Position numbers and translations under genes: made by a program. Shown one piece after another: positions 1-8,551 of a stretch of 64,000 nucleotides of DNA; the first letter of the stretch is position 1, and each line of letters starts with the position of its first letter. Where the stretch lies: assembly GCF_000282495.1 (NCBI RefSeq), contig NZ_AKJE01000026.1, positions 62,001-126,000 of the forward strand, given 5' to 3'. The notes under the pieces are model-generated. The model made no database searches, was not told the DNA's origin, and was given only the letters and a program-made list of their open reading frames with translations. Origin of the DNA: Pseudomonas sp. GM79 (GTDB lineage: Bacteria; Pseudomonadota; Gammaproteobacteria; Pseudomonadales; Pseudomonadaceae).

Positions 1-1
1 A

Positions 2-697
2 GCCGGCTGGAAACTGGTGCTGACAGGTCGTCGTGAAGAGCGCCTCAATGCCCTGTGCGCCGAGTTGTCGAAGCAGACCGAGGTTCATGGCCTGGTGCTC
101 GACGTACGGGATCGCAAGGCCATGGAGGAGGCAATTGCCAACCTGCCGCCGTCCTTCGCCAAGCTGCGCGGGCTGATCAACAACGCCGGCCTGGCCTTGG
201 GCGTGGACCCGGCTCCCAAGTGCGATCTCGATGATTGGGACACCATGGTCGACACCAACATCAAAGGCCTGATGTACAGCACTCGCCTGTTGTTGCCGCG
301 TTTGATCGCTCACGGTCGTGGCGCCAGCATCGTCAACCTCGGTTCCATCGCCGGCAACTATCCGTACCCGGGCAGCCATGTGTATGGCGCAAGCAAGGCG
401 TTCGTCAAACAGTTCTCCCTGAACCTGCGTTGCGACCTGCAAGGGACTGGCGTGCGGGTCAGCAACATCGAGCCGGGCCTGTGCGAGAGCGAGTTCTCGC
501 TGGTGCGTTTCGCCGGTGACCAGGAGCGTTACAACGCCACTTACGCTGGCGCCGAGCCGATCCAGCCGCAAGACATCGCCGAGACCATCTTCTGGGTGCT
601 CAACGCACCGGCCCACATCAACATCAACAGCCTTGAGCTGATGCCGGTGAGCCAGACCTGGAGCGGGTTTGCGATTGAGCGCAATACGAAGGCTTAA
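2..697 (+). CDS. SDR family NAD(P)-dependent oxidoreductase, 5'-truncated by the window edge
   Basis: Short-chain dehydrogenase/reductase that would oxidise or reduce a hydroxyl/carbonyl group with NAD(P)(H) in the cytoplasm. The reading frame is open from base 2, so the N-terminal Rossmann glycine motif lies upstream of the window; the in-frame GTG at 17 is internal (it falls in the cofactor-specificity strand ending LTGRREER, where the Arg pair suggests NADPH). Visible SDR motifs are NNAG, the catalytic Ser in NLGSIAG and the YGASK catalytic Tyr/Lys. The size and the LTGRREERL segment resemble the YdfG 3-hydroxy acid dehydrogenase group, but the substrate cannot be read from sequence. A paired REP follows its stop codon. 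Confidence 0.9.
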   Translation, partial: AGWKLVLTGRREERLNALCAELSKQTEVHGLVLDVRDRKAMEEAIANLPPSFAKLRGLINNAGLALGVDPAPKCDLDDWDTMVDTNIKGLMYSTRLLLPRLIAHGRGASIVNLGSIAGNYPYPGSHVYGASKAFVKQFSLNLRCDLQGTGVRVSNIEPGLCESEFSLVRFAGDQERYNATYAGAEPIQPQDIAETIFWVLNAPAHININSLELMPVSQTWSGFAIERNTKA

Positions 698-711
698 GAC
701 CGCGTAACGGC

Positions 712-803
712 CATCGCGGGCAAGCCACGCTCCCACAGGGTTTGTGTTGAATCGCTATTTCGCGAACGACACAAACCCTGTGGGAGCGGGCTTGCCCGCG
801 ATA
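712..803. repeat. Paired REP element (GTGGGAGCG family), inverted pair
   Basis: Two REP copies in opposite orientation: one reads CGGGCAAGCCACGCTCCCAC, the other GTGGGAGCGGGCTTGCCCGC, separated by about 45 bases whose ends (GGGTTTGTGT / ACACAAACCC) also pair. It sits between the convergent SDR and epimerase genes, the usual position of Pseudomonas REPINs. Confidence 0.9.
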
Positions 804-815
804 GCTATCTATCCT

Positions 816-1943
816 TCAGCGAAGATACTCGGCCAACCCGCGATAGCAGGTTGCCAAGTGATAAGGCGTGGTCGAAGGCATGTCCTTGCGGCTCACTTCG
901 CCCTGCTCATCGCGACACTCATACCAGCCGCCCGCATGTAAAAAGCGCTGTTGCAGCGCCTGCAATTGGCGCTGCACAGAGGCGTCGCTGCCCGGGCGCA
1001 AGGTCAGGGCACGCAGGTATTCGGCCTGGGCCCAGATGCGTTGGGTCGCATCACGAGGATGGTCATCCAGTTCCAGCATCGCGCTCACAGCCCCGGTCTG
1101 CTGATCCACGCCCGCTTGTTCGGTGAACGTAAAGGCACGGTCCAGCGACGCATGCAGTCTGGAGCCGCGCAGCAAGGGTGAGGACTCCAGCAGGAAATAC
1201 CATTCGAACTGATGGCCCGGCTCGAACCAGTTATCCACAGCCCCAAGCGGCTTTTCCATCAACACCGCATGTTGCGGATCGATGAAGCGCTTCTGCATGG
1301 CTGTGCATAACTCGACAAGCGCACTCTGCACAGCTACGTCCTCGCGCACCGAAAGGATGGCGAGGAAGGCTTCGGCCAAATGCATCAATGGATTCTGCAG
1401 CGGCCCGGAGTTGAGCGACGACCAATCACGGTCCAGGCTGGCTTCGTACAGGCCGTCGCCTGTGGCGAAGCGCTGCGCCAACACTTCCAGCGTGGCGTTG
1501 AGCACCGACTCCACCAATGGTTCGCGAACCTTGCCCCAGTAATGGGCGCAGGCGAACAGGATGAAGGCGTGGGTGTAGAGGTCTTTGCGCTGATCCAGCG
1601 GCTCACCTTGCGGGTCGATGCTGTAGAACCAGCCGCCATGCTCGGCATCGTGGAAATGCTGCTGCAAGGAGCGGAACAGCGCCGCCGCCCGTTCTTCGGC
1701 CTGAGGCACTTGGCCGATCAGGCTGGAAAACAGGTACAGCTGCCGCGCGCAAGCCATGGCCCGATAGCGCTGCGGTGGCAGCGGCTGATGCTCGGCGTCC
1801 AGCGCTTCATAAGGCAATGCCATGTCGGCATTCCAGCCGGGACCTTGCCAGAGCGGCACGATCACGTCCTGGAAGTGCTGTTGCACCGAGGCGAACAGGG
1901 CGGTCAATTCAGGCTGGGAAGCGGAGCGGGAAACAGAGGGCAT
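816..1943 (-). CDS. AGE family epimerase/isomerase
   Basis: 375 residues, close to the usual length of the N-acylglucosamine 2-epimerase family, which interconverts sugar epimers or ketose/aldose forms in the cytoplasm with an (alpha/alpha)6-barrel. Family marks are the N-terminal RQLYLFSSL segment, the GWFYSID motif, the EAFLAI helix and the EPGHQFEWYFLL motif holding a conserved catalytic His, followed by WAQAEYLRAL near the C-terminus. The ATG at 1943 is used because it is the first start of the frame; no strong Shine-Dalgarno is visible. It stands alone between two REPs. The substrate is not determinable; mannose or acylglucosamine isomerases are both possible. Confidence 0.85.
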   Translation of the reverse strand: MPSVSRSASQPELTALFASVQQHFQDVIVPLWQGPGWNADMALPYEALDAEHQPLPPQRYRAMACARQLYLFSSLIGQVPQAEERAAALFRSLQQHFHDAEHGGWFYSIDPQGEPLDQRKDLYTHAFILFACAHYWGKVREPLVESVLNATLEVLAQRFATGDGLYEASLDRDWSSLNSGPLQNPLMHLAEAFLAILSVREDVAVQSALVELCTAMQKRFIDPQHAVLMEKPLGAVDNWFEPGHQFEWYFLLESSPLLRGSRLHASLDRAFTFTEQAGVDQQTGAVSAMLELDDHPRDATQRIWAQAEYLRALTLRPGSDASVQRQLQALQQRFLHAGGWYECRDEQGEVSRKDMPSTTPYHLATCYRGLAEYLR

Positions 1944-2028
1944 TGGCTGGCGTCGTCACGGCAGGGGCGATTGCGCGACATGGTAGCAGAGAGGCAGGCC
2001 CTAGAGACGCGGTGTCTGTCAGGCCGTC

Positions 2029-2100
2029 TTCGCGAGCAAGCCCGCTCCCACACTCGATCTGGGTACGCAGGACGAGTGTGGGAGCGGGCTTGCTCGCGAA
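2029..2100. repeat. Paired REP element (GTGGGAGCG family)
   Basis: Inverted pair: TTCGCGAGCAAGCCCGCTCC followed after about 25 bases by GGAGCGGGCTTGCTCGCGAA, with ACTCG/CGAGT extending the stem. Lies between the epimerase start region and the 3' end of ureJ. Confidence 0.9.
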
Positions 2101-2125
2101 GAGGCCGGAACAGACGATAAAAAGG

Positions 2126-2698
2126 TCAGCCTGCCAGCAACCACACCCCAGTCGCCGCCGAAGCCGCCCCCGCCAACCGAACCAGTGGTGCGGCAGCCTG
2201 AGGCAAGACGCGAACCACCGCATAACCCGCTGCATGCAAAGCCGCCGTCGCCACCACAAACCCTGCGGCATACGCCCAAGGACTGGACATCTCCGGCAGC
2301 TCCAGGCCATGCGCCACGCCATGAAACAGCGCGAACAACGCAGTCGTACCCACCGCCACGCTCAACGGCGGACGCACCGCCAAAGCCACTGCCAGACCCA
2401 ACGCCAATACCGATGCCGCAATCCCGCCCTCCAGCGCCGGCAGGTTCAACCCTTCAAAGCCCAGCAGCCCGCCGATCAGCATAGTGCCCACGAACGTGCA
2501 GGGCAGCGCCCAGCGCGCGGCACCTTTCTGCTGCGCAGCCCACAACCCCACGGCAACCATTGCCAGCAAGTGATCGAGGCCGCCGATCGGGTGGCTGATG
2601 CCGGCCATCAAGCCATTATCGCCGTGGCCCGGATGTGCAAAGGCGATGGCCGGGGTCAGCAGCAGGGCCATGGCGCCCAGAATGCGTTTCAGTGTCAT
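2126..2698 (-). CDS. ureJ: HupE/UreJ family nickel permease
   Basis: 190 residues. HupE/UreJ proteins are inner-membrane secondary transporters thought to bring in nickel for urease or hydrogenase. The N-terminus is a signal-like hydrophobic helix (residues 1-21, ending AIAFA), then the family motif HPGHGD and a second His motif in GISHPIGGLDHLLAM, followed by about five more membrane helices and a third conserved His in LFHGVAHG. An AAGGAAG ribosome site stands seven bases before the ATG. It is the last gene of the ureE-F-G-J run, 28 bases after ureG, so nickel import and urease maturation are probably co-expressed. Confidence 0.92.
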   Translation of the reverse strand: MTLKRILGAMALLLTPAIAFAHPGHGDNGLMAGISHPIGGLDHLLAMVAVGLWAAQQKGAARWALPCTFVGTMLIGGLLGFEGLNLPALEGGIAASVLALGLAVALAVRPPLSVAVGTTALFALFHGVAHGLELPEMSSPWAYAAGFVVATAALHAAGYAVVRVLPQAAAPLVRLAGAASAATGVWLLAG

Positions 2699-2726
2699 GG
2701 ATAAGCTTCCTTGTTGATAAATGTGA

Positions 2727-3341
2727 TCAGGCCGCAGTCAGCAAGCCCTGGCGTTCGATGAAGGCGATGATTGCTTCCAGACCCTGGCCGGTTTTCTGGT
2801 TGCTGAAGACGAACGGTTTGCCGTTGCGCATGCGTTGGGTGTCGCTGTCCATCAGCTCTAGCGAGGCGCCTACCAGCGGCGCGAGGTCGATCTTGTTGAT
2901 CACCAGCAAATCGGATTTGCAGATCCCCGGCCCGCCCTTGCGCGGCAGCTTGTCGCCGGCCGAGACGTCGATCACGTAAATGGTCAGGTCGGACAGTTCC
3001 GGGCTGAAGGTTGCCGAGAGGTTGTCGCCACCGGACTCCACCAGGATCAGGTCCAGCCCCGGGAAGCGCCGGTTCAACTGATCCACGGCTTCGAGGTTGA
3101 TCGAGGCGTCTTCGCGGATCGCGGTGTGCGGGCAGCCGCCGGTTTCCACGCCGATGATCCGCTCGGGCGCCAGGGCTTCGTTGCGCACCAGGAAGTCGGC
3201 GTCTTCGCGGGTGTAGATGTCGTTGGTCACGACGGCCAGGTTGTAGCGGTCGCGCAGGGCCAGGCACAGGGCCAGGGTCAGGGCTGTTTTGCCGGAGCCG
3301 ACCGGGCCGCCGATGCCGACGCGCAGAGGTTGTGTGTTCAT
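2727..3341 (-). CDS. ureG: Urease accessory protein UreG (GTPase)
   Basis: 204 residues, the normal UreG length. UreG is the cytoplasmic SIMIBI GTPase that, with UreE, UreF and UreD, drives nickel insertion into the urease active site. The P-loop GPVGSGKT is at residues 12-19, the nickel-binding Cys-Pro-His motif at 70-72 ([11 protein letters not shown]), ESGGDNL and the NKIDLAP guanine-specificity motif follow. The frame could extend to a TTG at 3353, but the ATG at 3341 has GGAG six bases upstream and gives the conserved N-terminus, so I chose it. Lies between ureF and ureJ. Confidence 0.97.
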   Translation of the reverse strand: MNTQPLRVGIGGPVGSGKTALTLALCLALRDRYNLAVVTNDIYTREDADFLVRNEALAPERIIGVETGGCPHTAIREDASINLEAVDQLNRRFPGLDLILVESGGDNLSATFSPELSDLTIYVIDVSAGDKLPRKGGPGICKSDLLVINKIDLAPLVGASLELMDSDTQRMRNGKPFVFSNQKTGQGLEAIIAFIERQGLLTAA

Positions 3342-3377
3342 GTGGTTCTCCAAAATAAAAGGCCCAAATAACAGGCC

Positions 3378-4052
3378 CTAGGAACGGAACAGACGGCTGT
3401 ACTGGCGCTCATGGGCCATGCACGCCAGGGACAGGCCGAAAGCGGCGCTGCCAGAGTGTTCGGGGTTGATTCGGGTGGCGTCTTGCTGCGCCTGTTGCAA
3501 CAGCGGCAGCAGTTCGCTGGTCAGGCGCTGGGCGGCTTGCTGGCCCAGAGGCAGGGTTTTCATCAGCACCGCCAATTGGTTTTCCAGCCAGCTCCAGAGC
3601 CAGGCGGCCAGCGCATCTTGCGGGCTGATCTGCCAGGCGCGGGCCGCCAGCGCCCAGCCAAGGGCCAGGTGTGGTTCAGGGCATTGGTCGAGAAAGGTCC
3701 GGGCCGGCGCATCCAGTTCCGGTAAACCGTTGAGCAGTTGCTTCAACGAATAGCCCATCTGCCGGCTTTCCTGATGCAGCTCACGGGTTTCCCGGCTGGC
3801 GCGATGTTCTTCGCAGCGTTGCAGCAGTTCGGCCCAGTTTTCTTCGGCCGCAGCGGTGCAATGGGCGAGCAGTAGCGGCGCTTCGAAACGCGCCAGGTTC
3901 AGCAGCAACTGATCGCTGATCCAGCGCCGCGCGCTGTCGGGATCGTCCACTCGGCCGTTATCCACAGCCATCTCCAAACCCTGGGAATAGCTGTAGCCGC
4001 CAATCGGCAGCTGCGGGCTGGCCAGACGCAGCAGCGCCCAGGCCGGGTTCAT
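3378..4052 (-). CDS. ureF: Urease accessory protein UreF
   Basis: 224 residues, all-alpha cytoplasmic chaperone that binds UreD and UreG and gates nickel transfer to apo-urease. The diagnostic N-terminus LLRLASPQLPIGGYSYSQGL (residues 7-26) and the C-terminal tail rich in SAAFGLSLACMAHERQYSRLFRS are present. Its ATG overlaps the ureE stop codon in an ATGA arrangement, so the two are translationally coupled; ureG follows after 36 bases. Confidence 0.97.
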   Translation of the reverse strand: MNPAWALLRLASPQLPIGGYSYSQGLEMAVDNGRVDDPDSARRWISDQLLLNLARFEAPLLLAHCTAAAEENWAELLQRCEEHRASRETRELHQESRQMGYSLKQLLNGLPELDAPARTFLDQCPEPHLALGWALAARAWQISPQDALAAWLWSWLENQLAVLMKTLPLGQQAAQRLTSELLPLLQQAQQDATRINPEHSGSAAFGLSLACMAHERQYSRLFRS

Positions 4053-4549
4053 AAGCGCACGCCGAACTGGTGCAGTTTCGGCGGGTAGTTGAAATCCTCG
4101 TCACCGTGCCGCGAATGGTGATGGCCGCCGCCGTAGGCACCGTGTTCCGGCTGGAACGGCGCTTCGATGTTCTCGGCGTTGGCGCCCAGTTGCTCGAGCA
4201 TGGCCTTGAGCACGTAATCGTCGAGCAGGCGCAACCAGCCATCGCCGACCTGCAGGGCCACATGGCGGTTGCCCAGGTGATAGGCGGCGCGGGTCAGTTC
4301 GAAAGCGTTGGCGCAGGTGACGTGCAGCAGTTGTTCGGGGCGAGCACAGACGCGCACTACGCGCCCGTCTTCGGCTTGTAGGCATTCGCCGTCATACAGC
4401 GGCGGCTGGCCGCGCTCCAAAAACAACCCGACGTCTTCACCCTCGGCACTGAAACAGCGCAAGCGGCTTTTGCTCCGGGCTTCGAAGGTCAGGTGCAACT
4501 CGGCGGCCCAGACGGGTTGAGGGTCGATTCTGCGATGAATCACCAGCAT
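4049..4549 (-). CDS. ureE: Urease accessory protein UreE (nickel metallochaperone)
   Basis: 166 residues. UreE carries nickel to the UreDFG-urease complex. The N-terminal peptide-binding domain starts LVIHRRID, the metal-binding domain contains LHVTCANAFELTRAAYHLGNRHVALQV with the conserved interface His, and the C-terminus has a short His-rich tail (GGGHHHSRHGDEDF). I chose the ATG at 4549, which has GGAAG seven bases upstream; an in-frame TTG at 4573 would add eight residues without a ribosome site. First gene of the ureEFG-ureJ unit. The structural urease genes are about 20 kb away, as I recall for P. aeruginosa too. Confidence 0.96.
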   Translation of the reverse strand: MLVIHRRIDPQPVWAAELHLTFEARSKSRLRCFSAEGEDVGLFLERGQPPLYDGECLQAEDGRVVRVCARPEQLLHVTCANAFELTRAAYHLGNRHVALQVGDGWLRLLDDYVLKAMLEQLGANAENIEAPFQPEHGAYGGGHHHSRHGDEDFNYPPKLHQFGVRL

Positions 4550-4716
4550 CGGAAGGCTTCCAGCAATGGACAATGCTCAGGGACAGAGCAAGGGGCTTGC
4601 CAATCGGGTGAGACGTGGGAAATGCCTGTCGGAGCGGAGTGGGAAGGGCGGGAAGCCGGATTAACTTGGTGCGAATTATTGTTGAGCGCACCAAATTGCA
4701 GCGAAGTAGAGGGTCC

Positions 4717-4807
4717 ATGTGGGAGCGGGCTTGCTCGCGAAGGCAGTCTTCCAGTCACATAGATGCTGGATGTACCGACGCCTTCGCGAGCAAGCCCGCT
4801 CCCACAG
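4717..4807. repeat. Paired REP element (GTGGGAGCG family)
   Basis: GTGGGAGCGGGCTTGCTCGC at the left end and its inverted copy CGCGAGCAAGCCCGCTCCCA at the right end, about 40 bases apart. It lies between the 3' end of the TetR gene and the upstream side of ureE. Confidence 0.92.
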
Positions 4808-4810
4808 GGA

Positions 4811-5443
4811 TTACTCGGTGCTGCCCAAGCCCTGCCAATGCTTGAGACCAATAAAAATAAACCGCAGCTGCTGAGTGATTTTCGCTTGAGGCGTCAGATG
4901 ATCCGGCAACGCCTGCGCCGGCGGATCGATAATGTCCGGCAAGGTGGCGAACACGCTTTTGACGATCAGATCAGCCATGACACTCAGGCCTGCGATGTCC
5001 AGATGCTGCAGTTTGGGCATCAGCGACAAGTCCGCCGCCAGGTCCGAGCTGATGTCTTCGCGCAAGCGGCCAATGGCCTGGCGCACCGGCAGTGAGCCGC
5101 CGTACTGCTCGCGGGCAAGAAACAGGAACTGCGAGCGATTGGCGGTGACCACGTCGAGAAAGATCCGCACCGAGGCGTCGATGATGCCGCCCATGACGAA
5201 CTCGTTATGGCGCACCAGGCGGATGGTTTCACGAAAGGTCTGACCGACTTCGCTCACCAGCACCAGGCCCAGTTCATCCATGTCGGCGAAGTGCCGGTAG
5301 AAACCGGTGGGTACGATCCCGGCGGTTCTGGTCACTTCGCGCAGGCTCAGGCTGCCGAATCCTCGGCCGCTTTCCATCAAGTGGCGGGCAGCGTCCATCA
5401 GGGCGTTGCGGGTCTGTTGTTTCTGTTCGGCGCGGGGCAGCAT
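4811..5443 (-). CDS. TetR family regulator, FabR/DesT-like
   Basis: 210 residues. The N-terminal helix-turn-helix (about residues 12-58: SLSLREVTRTAGIVPTGFYRHFADMDELG) is very close in pattern to FabR, the E. coli regulator of unsaturated fatty acid genes, including the FYRHF recognition segment. The remaining 150 residues are the ligand/dimer domain. As I recall, desT (regulator of the acyl-CoA desaturase operon desCB) neighbours ureE in P. aeruginosa, so this is a likely DesT orthologue, but no desaturase genes lie next to it here. Its 3' end abuts a REP. Function by family is sound; the target genes are inferred. Confidence 0.8.
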   Translation of the reverse strand: MLPRAEQKQQTRNALMDAARHLMESGRGFGSLSLREVTRTAGIVPTGFYRHFADMDELGLVLVSEVGQTFRETIRLVRHNEFVMGGIIDASVRIFLDVVTANRSQFLFLAREQYGGSLPVRQAIGRLREDISSDLAADLSLMPKLQHLDIAGLSVMADLIVKSVFATLPDIIDPPAQALPDHLTPQAKITQQLRFIFIGLKHWQGLGSTE

Positions 5444-5552
5444 CGCAAGGGTGTTTTCTGGACAAGACAGCGGCGCACTCTAGCAAATCGGCTTCGCTGG
5501 CGTCGAACGACTATCGGGAGATCACGCGGGGAAATGCAGCGTCTATAAAGTC

Positions 5553-5583
5553 AAAAGCCCAATCCGCAGATTGGGCTTTTTTT
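5553..5583 (-). terminator. Rho-independent terminator downstream of the repeat-protein gene
   Basis: Perfect hairpin AAAAGCCCAATC - CGCA - GATTGGGCTTTT flanked by A and T tracts, 17 bases past the stop of the 14-residue-repeat gene. The symmetrical A/T tracts mean it could work in both directions; on the minus strand it ends the repeat-protein transcript. Confidence 0.85.
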
Positions 5584-5599
5584 CGGGGCCGCCATGGGC

Positions 5600-6070
5600 T
5601 TAGCTCACAGCGCTGTTGCGTTCGATCACACGGTCACCACCACCTTCAGCAAGGGTTTGTCCTTGTGGAGTGCGATCGGAACCACCTTCAGCAAGAGTTT
5701 GGCCTTGTGGCGTGCGGTCGGAACCACCTTCAGCAAGGGTTTGACCTTGTGGCGTGCGATCGGAGCCACCTTCAGCCAGGGTTTGGCCTTGTGGAGTACG
5801 GTTGGAACCGTCAGCGGCCAGCGTTTGACCTTGTGGAGTGCGATCCGAGCCATCTTGAGTGATCAGGCCTTTTTCTTTCAGGCGATCATTACCACCTTCG
5901 GCCAGGGTCTGACCTTGTGGAGTGCGGTCGGAACCATCAGCGGCAACGGTCTGGCTGAACACCGAGTGGCTGTCTTTGACTTGTGGTGTGGCCTGATCAG
6001 CAGCCGGCAAAGCAAAAGCGGTGCTGGCTAACATTGAGAGGGTCAGGCTAAGCAGTAATTCGCGTTTCAT
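5600..6070 (-). CDS. Secreted protein of eight tandem 14-residue repeats, function unknown
   Basis: 156 residues. The ATG at 6070 has AAGGAG nine bases upstream; the frame stays open to 6169 but without another ribosome site. Residues 1-21 form a Sec signal peptide (MKRELLLSL...AFA), so the product should be periplasmic or exported. Residues 45-156 are exactly eight units of 14 residues, consensus GGSDRTPQGQTLAE; units 1 and 3-7 are near-perfect, units 2 (GGNDRLKEKGLITQ) and 8 (GGGDRVIERNSAVS) have diverged. Each unit keeps a Gly-x-Asp/Asn-Arg core. It is strongly hydrophilic with no Cys. I have a vague memory of Pseudomonas homologues carrying a phage-infection label but cannot support a function. 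It has its own terminator and faces away from the AsmA-like gene. Confidence 0.85.
   Translation of the reverse strand: MKRELLLSLTLSMLASTAFALPAADQATPQVKDSHSVFSQTVAADGSDRTPQGQTLAEGGNDRLKEKGLITQDGSDRTPQGQTLAADGSNRTPQGQTLAEGGSDRTPQGQTLAEGGSDRTPQGQTLAEGGSDRTPQGQTLAEGGGDRVIERNSAVS
5603..5938 (-). repeat. 42-bp coding tandem repeat (8 units)
   Basis: DNA-level tandem array with a 42-base period encoding the 14-residue units of the secreted protein. Six copies are close in nucleotide sequence (recurring GACCTTGTGGAGTGCGATCG-like stretches on the plus strand), so slippage or recombination could change copy number. Confidence 0.9.
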
Positions 6071-6457
6071 GATGGGTTGCTCCTTGGGAGGGCGATAAAG
6101 TGGGTACGAGGGCAATGCTACTCTCGAGAAATCGATATAAAAGTTCATAAACGCAATGGTAATAATCAACAGAATTGATTGTTCGGCCGCAGCGCTCTAG
6201 AACGGTTGTTTCCGGCGAGCTTTTTTGCACTGAGGTGGGGGTTTTCGACCCACTCTCGCCTCGCAAAAGTGCGGGTGCGGTAACGCCGGATGAGGGGGCA
6301 GGATGTCCCCGGCCGATTATTTGAGTGTTAAGTGCCTATTCGGTTAAACCTGCGCGCCATTTCCCAGTCCTAGATTTCATGGCAGGCCGGTTCTGGCCTA
6401 ACGTTTCATCAGTGCGTCGCTGTCGGGGCGCTGAGTCGTATTCAGGAGCCCTGTGCA
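6071..6457. other. Divergent intergenic region, no gene seen
   Basis: 387 bases between the divergent repeat-protein and AsmA-like genes. It must hold both promoters. I see no convincing gene, REP or RNA; the part next to the repeat-protein gene (about 6120-6180) is richer in A/T. CAGGAG eight bases before 6458 serves the AsmA-like gene. Confidence 0.5.
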
Positions 6458-8533
6458 ATGACGCGCACTCGTAAAATTCTTGCCTGGACCTTCGCCAGCT
6501 TCGTCGTCCTGCTGGCCGTCCTGGTGCTGATCATCGCGTTCTTCGATTGGAACCGGATCAAACCGCCCCTGAACGCCAAAGTGTCCGAAGAGCTGCATCG
6601 TCCGTTCGCCATCAATGGCAACCTTGCGGTGGTCTGGCAGCGCGAGTCTGATGAGGGCGGCTGGCGGGCCTGGGTGCCGTGGCCGCATGTGGTGGCTGAG
6701 GACCTGACCCTGGGCAATCCGGACTGGTCGAAGCAACCGCAGATGGCCACCCTCAAACGCGTTGAACTGCGCATTTCGCCGCTGGCCCTGCTGGCGCAGC
6801 GGGTGGTGATCCCGCGTATTGACCTGAGCGAACCCAATGCAAATCTGCAGCGTCTGGCCGACGGTCGCGCCAACTGGACGTTCAAGTTCGACCCCAAAGA
6901 CCCGAACGCCGAACCTTCGAACTGGGTGCTGGACATCGGGGCCATCGGCTTCGACAAGGGCCACGTCACGCTCGACGACCAGAAGCTGAAGACTCAGCTT
7001 GATCTGCTTATCGATCCGTTGGGCAAGCCGATTCCATTCAGCGACATTGTCGGAGACAAAGCGGCAAAAAAAGCGGTTGAAAAGGGTGGTTCACCTCAGG
7101 ATTACGCCTTCGCACTGAAGGTCAAAGGCCAATACCACGGTCAGAATCTCGCGGGCGAGGGCAAGACCGGCGGTTTGCTGGCTTTACAGGACGCCTCCAA
7201 GCCGTTTCCGCTTCAGGCGCAAGCGAAGATCGCCGACACCAGCGTCGAGCTGGCCGGTACGCTCACCGATCCATTGCACCTCGGCGCCCTGGATCTGCGC
7301 CTGAAACTGGCCGGTGCCAGCCTGGGTAATCTCTATCCGCTGATCGGCGTAACCCTGCCGGATACTCCGCCTTACGCCACCGACGGACACTTGATTGCCA
7401 AGCTGCAAGAGCCGGGCGGGGCGGTGTACCGCTATGAGGCGTTCAACGGCAAGATCGGCGAGAGCGACATCCATGGCAACCTGACCTACGTGGCGAGCCA
7501 GCCGAGGCCCAAACTCAGTGGGGCGCTGGAGTCCAATCAACTGCTGTTTACCGACCTGGCCCCATTGATCGGTGCCGATTCCAACGCCAGGCAAGAGGCC
7601 CGCGGCGGTGAAAGCAAGCAGCCGGCGGACAAGCTGCTACCGGTCGAGGAGTTCAGGACTGAACGTTGGCGCGACATGGACGCTGATGTGGAATTCACCG
7701 GCAAACGCATCGTCCACAGCGCAAAACTGCCGTTCAACGATCTCTATACCCATGTGGTGCTGACCGATGGTGTGCTCAGCCTCGAGCCCCTGCGTTTCGG
7801 CGTGGCCGGTGGCAATCTGGATGCGCAGATTCGTCTGGACGGACGCGCCGAGCCCTTGGAAGGCCGGGCCAAGCTGACGGCGCGCAAGTTCAAGCTCAAG
7901 CAGCTATTCCCCACCCTGGAGCGGATGAAAACCAGTTTCGGTGAGCTTAATGGCGACGCCGATCTTGTCGGTCGGGGCAACTCGGTAGCCAAACTGCTGG
8001 GCACTGCCGACGGCAATTTGAAGATGCTGATCAATGACGGCGCGATCAGTCGTGAGTTGATGGAGTTGGCGGGGCTCAACGTCGGCAACTATGTGGTGGG
8101 CAAGATTTTTGGCGACAAGGAAGTGAAGATCAACTGCGCGGCGGCCGATTTCGAGATCAAGGCCGGTCTGGCGACCACGCGGCTGTTCGTCTTCGATACC
8201 GAGAATGCAATCGTCTATGTCGACGGCACGGCGAACATGGCGACCGAGCAACTGGACCTGACTATCAGCCCGGAATCGAAAGGCTGGCGCGTGATTTCAT
8301 TGCGCTCGCCGCTGTACGTGCGGGGCAAATTCATCAAGCCGGATGCGGGGGTGAAACCTGTGCCGTTGATGCTGCGTGGCGCCGGGATGGTTGCGCTGGG
8401 TGTGATTGCCGCGCCGGCGGCGGGCTTGCTGGCGCTGATAGCGCCCAGCGCTGGCGAGCCGAATCAGTGTGCGCCGTTGCTGGAGCAGATGAAGGCCGGG
8501 AAGGCGCCGGTGACGGTCAAGCCCACCAAGTAA
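6458..8533 (+). CDS. AsmA family protein
   Basis: 691 residues. AsmA-like proteins are inner-membrane-anchored, mostly periplasmic beta-rich proteins linked to outer-membrane biogenesis and lipid transport. Residues about 8-30 form one membrane anchor (ILAWTFASFVVLLAVLVLIIAFF), followed by the family start DWNRIKPPLNAKVSEELHRPF. The C-terminal AsmA domain is visible from about residue 430, with FGELNGDADLVGRGNSVAKLLGTADGNLKMLINDGAISRELMELAGLNVGNY and DLTISPESKGWRVISLRSPLYVRGKF. The size fits the YhjG/YicH subgroup. The ATG at 6458 has a CAGGAG site. Single gene, followed by a paired REP. Confidence 0.9.
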   Translation: MTRTRKILAWTFASFVVLLAVLVLIIAFFDWNRIKPPLNAKVSEELHRPFAINGNLAVVWQRESDEGGWRAWVPWPHVVAEDLTLGNPDWSKQPQMATLKRVELRISPLALLAQRVVIPRIDLSEPNANLQRLADGRANWTFKFDPKDPNAEPSNWVLDIGAIGFDKGHVTLDDQKLKTQLDLLIDPLGKPIPFSDIVGDKAAKKAVEKGGSPQDYAFALKVKGQYHGQNLAGEGKTGGLLALQDASKPFPLQAQAKIADTSVELAGTLTDPLHLGALDLRLKLAGASLGNLYPLIGVTLPDTPPYATDGHLIAKLQEPGGAVYRYEAFNGKIGESDIHGNLTYVASQPRPKLSGALESNQLLFTDLAPLIGADSNARQEARGGESKQPADKLLPVEEFRTERWRDMDADVEFTGKRIVHSAKLPFNDLYTHVVLTDGVLSLEPLRFGVAGGNLDAQIRLDGRAEPLEGRAKLTARKFKLKQLFPTLERMKTSFGELNGDADLVGRGNSVAKLLGTADGNLKMLINDGAISRELMELAGLNVGNYVVGKIFGDKEVKINCAAADFEIKAGLATTRLFVFDTENAIVYVDGTANMATEQLDLTISPESKGWRVISLRSPLYVRGKFIKPDAGVKPVPLMLRGAGMVALGVIAAPAAGLLALIAPSAGEPNQCAPLLEQMKAGKAPVTVKPTK

Positions 8534-8551
8534 TTGGGTGTCTGCGATGAC

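Noticed and set aside
3341..3353. TTG start extending UreG by four residues
   Set aside because: The GGAG ribosome site lies inside this extension and serves the ATG at 3341, which also gives the conserved N-terminus.
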